From: Parvularculaceae bacterium
GTDB lineage: Bacteria; Pseudomonadota; Alphaproteobacteria; Caulobacterales; Parvularculaceae
Reading direction: 5' to 3'
NCBI GenBank assembly: GCA_027080545.1
Contig: JALWRV010000252.1
Location: 1 to 5,087 of the forward strand
Length of the DNA: 5,087 bases
Under the pieces are notes generated by a model. That model was not told the DNA's origin and did not search any database. It saw nothing but the letters and a program-made list of their open reading frames with translations. A program made the translations under genes and the position numbers. Below are positions 1 to 5,087 of the stretch, piece by piece. Position 1 is the first letter of the stretch; each line of letters starts with the position of its first letter.

Positions 1-105
1 CGATACTACTCCGCCCTGTGCTCCCTAAAGCGCCTCATCCTCATCGAAAACACACTCCTCGACGTCAACAACAACCAACATCAACAACAACAAAAAGTCG
101 CATAA
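1..105 (+). CDS. flbT: FlbT-like flagellin synthesis regulator, C-terminal end (partial)
   Basis: Frame 1 is open from the left edge to a TAA at 103-105 and encodes the last 34 residues of a protein that starts outside the window. The opening RYYSALCSLKRLILIENTLL resembles the FlbT C-terminal helix as I recall it from Caulobacter (a YYKAL...RKLI.YE..L pattern). In that family FlbT acts post-transcriptionally on flagellin mRNA, working with FlaF to couple flagellin synthesis to hook and basal-body completion in the cytoplasm. The last 14 residues are Asn/Gln-rich (DVNNNQHQQQQKVA), a low-complexity tail that is not part of the conserved fold. The next gene starts one base after the stop, so the two are probably co-transcribed and translationally coupled. 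The identification rests on about 20 residues plus flagellar context, so it is likely but not certain. Confidence 0.7.
   Translation, partial: RYYSALCSLKRLILIENTLLDVNNNQHQQQQKVA
66..96 (+). repeat. G-free CAA-rich low-complexity tract
   Basis: Thirty-one bases contain only A and C apart from a single T (position 81), mostly as CAA/AAC triplets, with four in-frame CAA codons at 82-93. The tract encodes the Asn/Gln tail of the FlbT-like protein and ends 10 bases before the next ATG. Such sequence cannot fold into stable RNA structure. It is also the kind of triplet run that can change length in steps of one codon. Confidence 0.8.
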
Positions 106-106
106 C

Positions 107-901
107 ATGTTCACTCCAACTATTCCTATAACGGGTTATGCGGGATGGAAGTTCTTGCAGACGACATTGGAGCGACAGCAAGAGGCGTTTAATAGTAACG
201 CGGCCATAAAAAACGACATTGACTATTTCAACAAAAAACTGGCGGACCCTATAAGTCTGGATGATTTCATCGCCGACAGGCGCTTGCTGCGGATTACCCT
301 ATCATCCTTTGGTCTTGCTGGTGAAGAAACCAAGGGAGCGTTGGTCAAGCGGGTGCTAAAAGAAGGGGTTTCCGATAATGACGCCCTTGTCTATCGAATT
401 GGCAATCCCAAATATACTGCTCTGGCGACAGCCATACCGGTTATAGATGGTGAGATTTTTATCAATTCCGAAGCGCGGCAAAAAATGATCGCCAATTTTG
501 AACGGGAAAGTTTCAACATTGCCGTTGGCGAAGTTGATAATAATATGCGCCTTGCCCTGAACTATTCGCAAGAGATTAGCGATATTGTAAGCCGGTCAAA
601 CTCCGATGATGCCATCTGGTATTCTATACTTGGTAGCACGCCCGTGCGCACGGTCTTGGAAGGGGCGCTTAGCCTGCCTCCCTCATTCCAACGGTTGGAT
701 GTTGATCGACAGGCGGATATTTTGAAAGAGCGTGCGGCCTCATTTTTAAAAATATCGTCGCCGCAGGATTTAACGGACCCGGCGGTCATTGAAAAAGCCA
801 TTCAGCGGTTTCAGGTGAGCGAACAGATAAAACTCGGCCCCACCCTTGCCACGCCGGGCTATGCGGGCGTGTTATTGCTGCAATCATCCAATCTGAACTA
901 G
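107..901 (+). CDS. DUF1217 family flagellar-locus protein, function unknown
   Basis: A 264-residue protein that I assign to the DUF1217 family, which is commonly encoded in alphaproteobacterial flagellar clusters and has no established biochemical role. Recognisable family blocks are GYAGWKFLQTT (10-20), FIADRRLLRITLSSFGL (54-70), NIAVGEVDNNMRLALN (137-152) and WYSILGSTPVRTVLE (171-185). The length fits the family. No signal peptide or membrane segment is visible. The sequence looks mostly helical and soluble, and a second GYAG occurs near the C-terminus (251-254), followed by the hydrophobic VLLLQ. The ATG at 107 is chosen because MFTPTIPITGYAGW matches the usual family N-terminus. There is no Shine-Dalgarno sequence, but the flbT stop lies one base upstream, so translation probably depends on coupling or on the unstructured CAA tract. 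The stop codon is two bases from that of the convergent fliI. Family assignment is confident; function is not known. Confidence 0.85.
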   Translation: MFTPTIPITGYAGWKFLQTTLERQQEAFNSNAAIKNDIDYFNKKLADPISLDDFIADRRLLRITLSSFGLAGEETKGALVKRVLKEGVSDNDALVYRIGNPKYTALATAIPVIDGEIFINSEARQKMIANFERESFNIAVGEVDNNMRLALNYSQEISDIVSRSNSDDAIWYSILGSTPVRTVLEGALSLPPSFQRLDVDRQADILKERAASFLKISSPQDLTDPAVIEKAIQRFQVSEQIKLGPTLATPGYAGVLLLQSSNLN

Positions 902-903
902 AC

Positions 904-2346
904 CTATTTTACGGGTAAATTTATGGGGCTACCGATTGAGGGATTGGTAGGCTCTTGGGGTGGTTGGAGGGATGGCTCTACGCCAGAGGGCACAGAGGGC
1001 TCTTTTGTGTTCTCTTGTAAAATTTCGCCCAGACGCACGAAAGCGCTGCGCAAATCTCCCTCATTTTGATCGGCAATAAACGCATCAAGAGCAGGCCAAA
1101 TGCGCAATGCGCGATCCGTTTCAGGGTCCACGCCTTGTTCATAGAGGCCAGCCTTTATCATCGGCGCGGCCTGTTCATGGGCGGCAAGAATTTTACGCGC
1201 CTCGTTTAACAGGCTCAATTCTTCCGCTGTGGCGGCTTTGGGCAGGGCGCGTGAAACGCTTTGTAAAACATCAATCGCCGGATAGCGCCCACGCTCGGCA
1301 ATTTTGCGCGACAGCACCACATGCCCGTCCAAAATACCTCGGATCATATCGGCCACCGGCTCTTCCATATTGGAACCCGCCACCAGCACAGAAAAAATAG
1401 CGGTAATATCGCCGGTGCTACCGGCCCCGGGACCGGCGCGCTCAGCCAATTCGGCAATGGCACGCACGGTAGAAGGGGGAAAGGCATGAAGCGCCGGGGT
1501 CTCCCCCGCAAGCAAAGCGGTTTCGCGATGAGCTTCGGCAAAACGGGTGATTGAATCAAAAACCAGTAAAACCTGCTTGCCCTCGTCACGGAAATATTCA
1601 GCCAAGGTCATGGCGCAATAGGCAGCGCGCTTTTTAACCGCCGGGCTTTCACCGGAAGTTGCCGTGACCACAATGGCGCGCTTCAAGCCTTCGGGTCCCA
1701 GACCAGATTGGACAAATTCAGCCACCTCGCGGCTGCGCTCGCCAATGAGCGCGACAATCACAATATCGGCCTCTACCCGTTTTGCCATTGAGGCAAGAAA
1801 GGTGGATTTGCCCACGCCGGACCCTGCGAACAGACCGATCCGCTGGCCATAACAAAGTGGCAATAGGCTATCCATACAATACCAGCCCGTGTTGAGGCGC
1901 GGGCCGAGGGGATGGCGCAGTGAAGCCGGGGGCGGCAGGGCATAGAGGCTGCGGGCCTCGCGCCCTTGGGGAATCGAATCACCCAGTTCCGAAGCCCCCC
2001 GAAAATTAACTATTTTACCAATCCATCCATCACAGGGGCGAATGCTCAAGGGCGGGCATATATTGACTCTATCCCCCACCTTGATGCCGCTACCGGACTG
2101 GAACAACAACCCCTTGGCGCTTTCAATCGTGGTGGTCAGAATCTCGCCACAGGGCACATCTTGTTGATTTTCAAGGGTAAATTCATCCCCCACATGGACA
2201 AGCCCGCTAACCCCGCGAATCTCCACAGAGGTCTCCGTGACCGCACTAACGGTGCCCCATACCCGTTTGGGGGCATCGTGCAGCCCCGCTTGAAGGCTTT
2301 GGGAGAGGGCGAGAAGGGATCGCTTCTTTAAGATGTCGTTAACCAT
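904..2346 (-). CDS. fliI: Flagellar export ATPase FliI
   Basis: The 480-residue cytoplasmic ATPase of the flagellar type III export apparatus, related to the F1 ATPase catalytic subunits. It hydrolyses ATP as a hexamer below the export gate to help unload chaperones and feed substrates to FlhA/FlhB. Residues 1-25 form the amphipathic N-terminal region that binds FliH in the family, followed by a beta-barrel domain to about 100. The Walker A motif is AGSGVGKS (174-181), GERSREV is at 202-208, the Walker B strand QVLLVFDSITRFA is at 258-270 with Asp264, and the family hallmark SRKIAERGRYPAIDV is at 346-360. GERSREV has Ser where FliI usually has Gly (GERGREV). A proline-rich tail (446-480, nine prolines) follows the last helix and looks like an extension beyond the usual end. 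The ATG at 2346 is the only reasonable start, since an in-frame TAA lies at 2356-2358. No good Shine-Dalgarno is present. It runs opposite to all its neighbours, and no fliH or fliJ is in the window. Confidence 0.95.
   Translation of the reverse strand: MVNDILKKRSLLALSQSLQAGLHDAPKRVWGTVSAVTETSVEIRGVSGLVHVGDEFTLENQQDVPCGEILTTTIESAKGLLFQSGSGIKVGDRVNICPPLSIRPCDGWIGKIVNFRGASELGDSIPQGREARSLYALPPPASLRHPLGPRLNTGWYCMDSLLPLCYGQRIGLFAGSGVGKSTFLASMAKRVEADIVIVALIGERSREVAEFVQSGLGPEGLKRAIVVTATSGESPAVKKRAAYCAMTLAEYFRDEGKQVLLVFDSITRFAEAHRETALLAGETPALHAFPPSTVRAIAELAERAGPGAGSTGDITAIFSVLVAGSNMEEPVADMIRGILDGHVVLSRKIAERGRYPAIDVLQSVSRALPKAATAEELSLLNEARKILAAHEQAAPMIKAGLYEQGVDPETDRALRIWPALDAFIADQNEGDLRSAFVRLGEILQENTKEPSVPSGVEPSLQPPQEPTNPSIGSPINLPVK
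925..955 (+). other. Candidate RNA stem-loop downstream of the DUF1217 stop
   Basis: In the + strand RNA, 929-937 (CTACCGATT) can pair with 942-950 (GATTGGTAG) around a GAGG tetraloop, giving nine pairs including two G-U. Bases 925-928 can extend the stem with 952-955 past a bulged G951. It lies about 25 bases after the DUF1217 stop and inside the 3' coding end of fliI on the other strand. No run of T follows, so it is not a standard intrinsic terminator. The minus-strand version is weaker, because the G-U pairs become A-C mismatches. It could stabilise or define the 3' end of the + strand transcript, or be chance. Confidence 0.3.
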
Positions 2347-2375
2347 TTGTTCAACTTATACGGGTATTTTATGAA
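2347..2375 (+). promoter_or_regulatory. Weak candidate promoter for the flgB operon
   Basis: TTGTTC at 2347-2352 and TATGAA at 2370-2375 are spaced by 17 bases. They match the -35 and -10 consensus at three and four of six positions. Transcription would start near 2382, just before the flgB Shine-Dalgarno at 2386-2391. No sigma54 (GG-N10-GC) pattern was seen here. The operon must be transcribed from somewhere in or near this 53-base gap because the gene to the left runs the other way, but these boxes are weak and may need an activator. Confidence 0.25.
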
Positions 2376-2383
2376 TTTGTTAA
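2355..2383 (-). promoter_or_regulatory. Strong sigma70-type promoter for fliI, likely giving a leaderless mRNA
   Basis: Read on the minus strand, TTAACA (plus 2378-2383, five of six matches to TTGACA) is followed by exactly 17 bases and then TATAAG (plus 2355-2360, five of six matches to TATAAT). Only eight bases separate the -10 element from the fliI ATG at 2346. A start site 6-8 bases below the -10 would therefore leave an untranslated leader of about zero to two bases. This agrees with the lack of a convincing Shine-Dalgarno for fliI. Leaderless mRNAs are common in alphaproteobacteria such as Caulobacter. The promoter is inferred from sequence only. Confidence 0.55.
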
Positions 2384-2385
2384 CC

Positions 2386-2391
2386 AAGGTG
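2386..2391 (+). promoter_or_regulatory. flgB ribosome binding site
   Basis: AAGGTG lies eight bases before the ATG at 2400. It supports that start over the in-frame ATG at 2412, which has only a weak GGA upstream. It is part of the right arm of the inverted repeat described for 2345-2398. Confidence 0.65.
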
Positions 2392-2399
2392 AACAAATT

Positions 2400-2750
2400 A
2401 TGATCGGAAACATGAAAATTTTGCAGATGTACAGCGCCATGGCTGGCCATGCTGCCAAATCCCATGCCACCATCTCCGAGAATCTCGCCAATGCCAATAC
2501 GCCGGGTTACCGCGCCAAGGAAGTTGAAGACTTCCAGAGCTTTTATATGCGGACCGTGGAAAATGGCGATCAGGGTTTGAACACGATACGCCTTCTGGAG
2601 AGCAATGGGCCGCAATCGCCCAATGGCAATAATGTCGCCCTCGAAGAACAGATTTTGAAATCGGCCGAAGCCACCAACCAACATGCCCTTGCCTTGAACG
2701 TATACCGCAAATCTCTTGATTTGCTGCGTATCTCCCTCGGCCGACAGTAA
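2400..2750 (+). CDS. flgB: Flagellar basal-body rod protein FlgB
   Basis: A 116-residue proximal rod subunit, exported through the flagellar type III apparatus and assembled in the periplasm on the MS ring/FliE base. The N-terminal rod motif SENLANANTPGYRAKEV is at 26-42. The conserved C-terminal half, NGNNVALEEQILKS (75-88) through NVYRKSLDLLRISLGR (100-115), forms the second helix of the rod coiled-coil and is the diagnostic FlgB ending. There is no signal peptide, as expected for this export route. The protein is somewhat shorter than the roughly 130-140 residues of enterobacterial FlgB, mainly in the middle. It is the first gene of a run continuing through flgC, fliE, fliQ and flhA, and it is divergent from fliI across 53 bases. 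Confidence 0.95.
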   Translation: MIGNMKILQMYSAMAGHAAKSHATISENLANANTPGYRAKEVEDFQSFYMRTVENGDQGLNTIRLLESNGPQSPNGNNVALEEQILKSAEATNQHALALNVYRKSLDLLRISLGRQ

Positions 2751-2797
2751 AGCGCTGGGGGTGTGAGGCCCTCAACCATTTGGCAGGACGCTAAATA

Positions 2798-2803
2798 AAG
2801 GAG
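2798..2803 (+). promoter_or_regulatory. flgC ribosome binding site
   Basis: AAGGAG is four bases before the ATG at 2808 and ten before the in-frame ATG at 2814. Neither spacing is ideal, so the site does not settle which ATG is used; both may be. It is the strongest Shine-Dalgarno in the window. Confidence 0.7.
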
Positions 2804-2807
2804 CAGG

Positions 2808-3206
2808 ATGCTCATGAGTAATAGTCTAATGGACGCTATGTCCAATTCGATGATTGGCATGAAGGCCCAGTCGCGGCGCTTGGAAGTGGTTTCTGAAAAC
2901 CTCTCCAATGCCGACACCCCCGGCTATAAACGCAAACTTCTTTCTTTCACATCCGCGCTCAGCGCGGCTTCCACACCCTCCGGCGAGATTGAAGCCCGCA
3001 TCAGTCTCGATCGCCGTGCGGGCGAGCGCCAATATAACCCCTCCCATCCGATGGCGGATGCTGACGGGTTTGTCACCATGTCGAATGTTTCTTTTGTGAC
3101 CGAGCTGGCAGACATGCGCGAAGCCAACCGGTCTTATGAAGCCAACCTCAACAGCTTTAAGCAGGCACTTACAATGTATAAGAGCCTGATTGAGCTGCTG
3201 AGATGA
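2808..3206 (+). CDS. flgC: Flagellar basal-body rod protein FlgC
   Basis: A 132-residue (or 130 if started at 2814) proximal rod protein that stacks on FlgB in the periplasm and is secreted by the flagellar export gate. The N-terminal rod motif is VVSENLSNADTPGYKRKL (27-44). The C-terminal block starts at YNPSHPMADADGFV (76-89) and continues through SNVSFVTELADMREANRSYE (92-111) to a helical end at SLIELLR. These are the standard FlgC signatures, and the DTPGY version of the first motif fits alphaproteobacterial FlgC. The gene follows flgB after 57 bases, a gap with its own strong AAGGAG site and no clear terminator or promoter. The exact N-terminus is uncertain by two residues. Confidence 0.95.
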   Translation: MLMSNSLMDAMSNSMIGMKAQSRRLEVVSENLSNADTPGYKRKLLSFTSALSAASTPSGEIEARISLDRRAGERQYNPSHPMADADGFVTMSNVSFVTELADMREANRSYEANLNSFKQALTMYKSLIELLR

Positions 3207-3223
3207 TAGAGTAGGAAAGCGAT

Positions 3224-3544
3224 ATGTCTTCTCTTTTTAACAATATCAATCCCTATCAACAGCTGGGCAATGTTGGGGCGGCGACCAAGCCCGGCAATGT
3301 TGTGCAAAAAGCGGCAACAGGCGGCGAAGCAAAACCCGCAAGCGATGCGGCCAATGCCGTTTCAGAATTTAAAGCCATATTGGACAAGGCCGAAACCACA
3401 GCCTTGCAGGCGGGTGTTTCGCAAGCCGATCCGCACGCCATTGTCGAGGCCCTTGCCAATGCAGAAGTAACCTTGGAGACAGCGGTCACCGTGCGCGACA
3501 AGGTCGTTGAGGCCTATCAAGAACTGCTGCGTATGCCGATCTAG
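3224..3544 (+). CDS. fliE: Flagellar hook-basal body junction protein FliE
   Basis: A 106-residue small exported protein that links the FliF MS ring and the export gate to the proximal rod and is the first rod-type substrate exported. The variable, Ala/Gly-rich N-terminal half (1-45) is followed by the conserved helical part. ADPHAIVEALANAEVTLETA (68-87) and VTVRDKVVEAYQELLRMPI (88-106) are almost the textbook FliE ending. Length is normal for the family. The ATG at 3224 has AGGA at 3213-3216, seven bases upstream. The gap from flgC is only 17 bases, so the two are certainly in one operon, as is usual for flgB-flgC-fliE. Confidence 0.96.
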   Translation: MSSLFNNINPYQQLGNVGAATKPGNVVQKAATGGEAKPASDAANAVSEFKAILDKAETTALQAGVSQADPHAIVEALANAEVTLETAVTVRDKVVEAYQELLRMPI

Positions 3545-3617
3545 CCCATAAACAAAACCCCCTCATCAGCAAATCTTTTTGACGAAGCAACGACAGAAAG
3601 AACGGAAAATAACTCCC

Positions 3618-3881
3618 ATGTCTCAGTCTGATATTATGCAATTGGTCAACGCCCATATGTGGGGGGCGGCCCTGATGTCGATGCCGATCTTGGCGGTTGC
3701 TCTTTTGGTGGGGTTGGCCATTGGCCTGTTGCAAGCCCTAACATCGGTTCAGGAATTGACCCTTACCTTTGTGCCTAAGCTGATCGCCATTTTGATCGTT
3801 TTCTTTCTTACCTCCGGTTACATGACCCAAATTCTTCTCGACCTGTTTCAAAATCAGGTTTTGGCTGTGGCTTCCCGCTAA
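3618..3881 (+). CDS. fliQ: Flagellar export gate protein FliQ
   Basis: An 87-residue inner-membrane protein of the FliPQR export gate core, where several FliQ copies wrap around FliP and FliR. Two hydrophobic hairpin segments are visible at about 17-40 and 52-76. Between them lies the conserved polar stretch LLQALTSVQELTLTFVPKL (37-55), the clearest family signature. The ATG at 3618 gives MSQSDIMQL and a normal FliQ length. An upstream in-frame TTG at 3579 would add 13 charged residues (TKQRQKERK...) not seen in the family, so it was not used. The Shine-Dalgarno is weak (GGA in CGGAAA at 3603-3608), leaving translation to depend on upstream genes or an A-rich leader. The 73-base gap after fliE (3545-3617) holds no hairpin and no clear promoter. 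Confidence 0.93.
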   Translation: MSQSDIMQLVNAHMWGAALMSMPILAVALLVGLAIGLLQALTSVQELTLTFVPKLIAILIVFFLTSGYMTQILLDLFQNQVLAVASR

Positions 3882-3898
3882 GGATTGGACCCTAATTC

Positions 3899-5087
3899 GT
3901 GTCAGTGAAACTAAGCTCACGAGAATTATTAAAACCAACGTCCCTGTTCGCCATTGGTTTGATGGTCGTTATTTTGATGATGACCTTGCCTATCCCTTCT
4001 TGGGTTATGGATATTGGTCTGACCGCCTCGTTCGCCTTTGCCATTTTGATTTTCACGACCACGATCTTCATCGAAAAACCGCTAGACTTTTCTTCCTTTC
4101 CCAGTGTTTTGCTGGCCTCGCTCATGCTTCGCCTATCGCTCAACGTATCATCGACCAAGCTCATTATCGGCGAAGGCCATACGGGCACTGATGCGGCGGG
4201 CGGGGTTATCGAAGGCTTTGCCATGTTCATCATGGGGGGCAATTTGTTCCTCGGCTTGGTGGTGTTTTCCGTTTTAATCATCGTCAATTTCATGGTGATA
4301 ACAAAGGGCGCGGGACGGATGGCCGAAGTGGGGGCGCGCTTTGCCCTTGATGCCATGCCCGGCAAACAGATGGCGATTGATTCCGACTTGGCCGCCGGAG
4401 CCATTGATCATGCGGAAGCCAATCGTCGGCGCGAGCGCGAGCAAGAAGAGGCCGCGTTTTTGGGGTCTCTTGATGGGGCCTCGAAATTTGTCAAAGGCGA
4501 CGCGATTGCAGGCCTTCTGATCACGGCGCTGAATTTTGTTGCGGGTATCGCCATCGGGGTGGTGGTGCATAAAATCAGCCTGTCAGAAGCCCTGACCAAC
4601 TATTCAATTTTAACTGTGGGCGATGGGCTGGTGTCGCAAATTCCGGCGGTCATTGTTTCCATTTCTGCGGCCTTGCTTTTATCCAAAGGCAAAGGAGAGG
4701 GCGCCATTGATTTAACTCTGTTGCCGCAATTGGGCAGGAAATTTGCCTCTTTGATGATTGTTTCCTTGATATTGATGGTGTTCGCCTTTTTTCCCGGCTT
4801 GCCCTTTTTGCCCTTTTTTATTGCCGCTTGCGGTTTTGGGGTGGCCGGTTTTTTGACATTACAAGCGCAAAAACGCGAAGCCGCCGCGCTCGAAAAAGAA
4901 CAGGATGCCCCGAAAGTAGAGCCAAAACGCATTGGCGATGCTATTGATGTGGATGAAATTCATTTAGAAGTCGCCCCAGATTTGGTGGCTACCGTTATCC
5001 AAAGTGACGAAGGGTTCGAGCAGCGCATTGATAAAATCAGGCGCTATATTGCCGAAGAATACGGGTTCGTTCTGCCGCCTATTCGCC
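3899..5087 (+). CDS. flhA: Flagellar export gate protein FlhA, N-terminal part (runs off the window)
   Basis: The first 396 residues of FlhA, about 57% of a usual protein near 700. FlhA forms a nonameric ring in the MS-ring patch. It couples proton flow to export and docks chaperone-substrate complexes through its cytoplasmic domain. Visible blocks are KPLDFSSFPSVLLASLMLRL (60-79), VNFMVITKGAGRMAEVGARF (129-148), LDAMPGKQMAID (150-161), GASKFVKGDAIAG (193-205) and TVGDGLVSQIPA (239-250). Hydrophobic segments cover about 16-58, 66-90, 104-135, 203-224, 236-261 and 283-321. A charged linker (322-352) leads into the cytoplasmic domain, where IRRYIAEEYGFVLPPIR ends at the window edge. Asp201 appears to match the essential loop Asp208 of Salmonella FlhA. 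The start is the GTG at 3899, since an in-frame TAA lies at 3893-3895. A second GTG at 3905 is possible. The Shine-Dalgarno is weak (TTGGA, 3885-3889). It follows fliQ after 17 bases. Confidence 0.95.
   Translation, partial: MSVKLSSRELLKPTSLFAIGLMVVILMMTLPIPSWVMDIGLTASFAFAILIFTTTIFIEKPLDFSSFPSVLLASLMLRLSLNVSSTKLIIGEGHTGTDAAGGVIEGFAMFIMGGNLFLGLVVFSVLIIVNFMVITKGAGRMAEVGARFALDAMPGKQMAIDSDLAAGAIDHAEANRRREREQEEAAFLGSLDGASKFVKGDAIAGLLITALNFVAGIAIGVVVHKISLSEALTNYSILTVGDGLVSQIPAVIVSISAALLLSKGKGEGAIDLTLLPQLGRKFASLMIVSLILMVFAFFPGLPFLPFFIAACGFGVAGFLTLQAQKREAAALEKEQDAPKVEPKRIGDAIDVDEIHLEVAPDLVATVIQSDEGFEQRIDKIRRYIAEEYGFVLPPIR

Larger units (their letters stand above)
2345..2398. repeat. 13-base inverted repeat joining the fliI and flgB start regions
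   Basis: The minus-strand sequence before fliI (plus 2345-2357) reads AAGTTGAACAAAT, and the plus-strand sequence before flgB (2386-2398) reads AAGGTGAACAAAT, a 12 of 13 match. The spacer is 28 bases (2358-2385), and the arm centres are 41 bases apart. Each arm is also preceded on the plus strand by the same seven bases, GTTAACC, at 2338-2344 and 2379-2385, again 41 bases apart. The single mismatch changes the flgB Shine-Dalgarno AAGGTG to AAGTTG in front of fliI. The repeat covers the -10 element and start of fliI and the ribosome binding site of flgB, so it could be a paired operator for both directions. Confidence 0.6.

Noticed and set aside
850..871. Inverted repeat CACGCC ... GGCGTG as a terminator for DUF1217
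   Set aside because: It lies within the coding region about 28 bases before the stop, has a 10-base loop and is not followed by a T run.
1107..1554. Several plus-strand open frames of 61-97 codons inside fliI
   Set aside because: They overlap one another in different frames opposite a well-conserved ATPase domain and show low-complexity composition typical of antisense frames.
2328..2775. Minus-strand open frames of 118 and 125 codons opposite flgB
   Set aside because: They overlap each other and flgB, have no recognisable domains, and cross the fliI promoter region. They are shadows of flgB.
2778..2795. TTGGCAGGACGC as a sigma54 promoter before flgC
   Set aside because: The GG and GC are only six bases apart rather than ten, and no GC falls at the proper distance, so the pattern does not fit.
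2460..2940. Similar motifs in FlgB and FlgC as a recent duplication
   Set aside because: SENLANANTPGY and SENLSNADTPGY are the shared rod-family motif. Codons differ widely and the rest of the proteins are not alike, so this is ancient family homology.
3579..3617. Upstream TTG start adding 13 residues to FliQ
   Set aside because: The extension is highly charged and unlike FliQ N-termini, no Shine-Dalgarno precedes the TTG, and the ATG at 3618 gives the standard FliQ length.
3892..4404. 170-codon open frame on the minus strand
   Set aside because: It lies entirely opposite flhA, whose protein is unmistakable there, and its product (rich in Lys, Pro, Ser, Met) resembles no family. It is a codon-bias shadow.

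Overview
The window is a piece of a flagellar gene cluster from an alphaproteobacterium. Three things point to that class. There is the C-terminal end of an FlbT-like flagellin-synthesis regulator and a DUF1217 protein, both largely alphaproteobacterial flagellar-locus genes. The FlgB and FlgC rod proteins also both carry the NTPGY/DTPGY motif. The sequence resembles what I remember of Rhodobacterales clusters, but the order-level assignment is from memory and uncertain. Base composition is moderate, roughly half G+C, and looks uniform. There is no sign of mobile DNA, tRNA or rRNA genes, or CRISPR.

Left part (1-901, + strand): the last 34 codons of flbT end in an Asn/Gln-rich tail encoded by a G-free CAA-rich tract. 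One base later comes a complete DUF1217 gene. Middle (904-2346, - strand): fliI, the export ATPase, lies tail-to-tail with the DUF1217 gene, with two bases between the stop codons. A 53-base divergent region (2347-2399) separates fliI from the next genes. It holds the most interesting signals of the window: a near-consensus housekeeping promoter placed so close to the fliI ATG that the message should be leaderless or nearly so, and a 13-base inverted repeat (12 of 13 matching) that puts almost the same sequence in front of both start codons.

Right part (2400-5087, + strand): flgB, flgC, fliE, fliQ and the first 396 codons of flhA, all closely spaced and probably one transcription unit running off the right edge. 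FlgB, FlgC and FliE build the proximal rod and its junction with the MS ring. FliQ and FlhA belong to the membrane export gate. FliI energises and feeds that gate from the cytoplasm. FlbT would tune flagellin production in response to assembly. The window therefore encodes early parts of the flagellar export and rod machinery, plus regulatory and uncharacterised accessory genes.

I see no evidence for an undescribed system. The items worth a second look are the fliI/flgB divergent control region, the proline-rich C-terminal tail of FliI, the lack of fliH and fliJ next to fliI, the CAA tract, and the uncharacterised DUF1217 gene.
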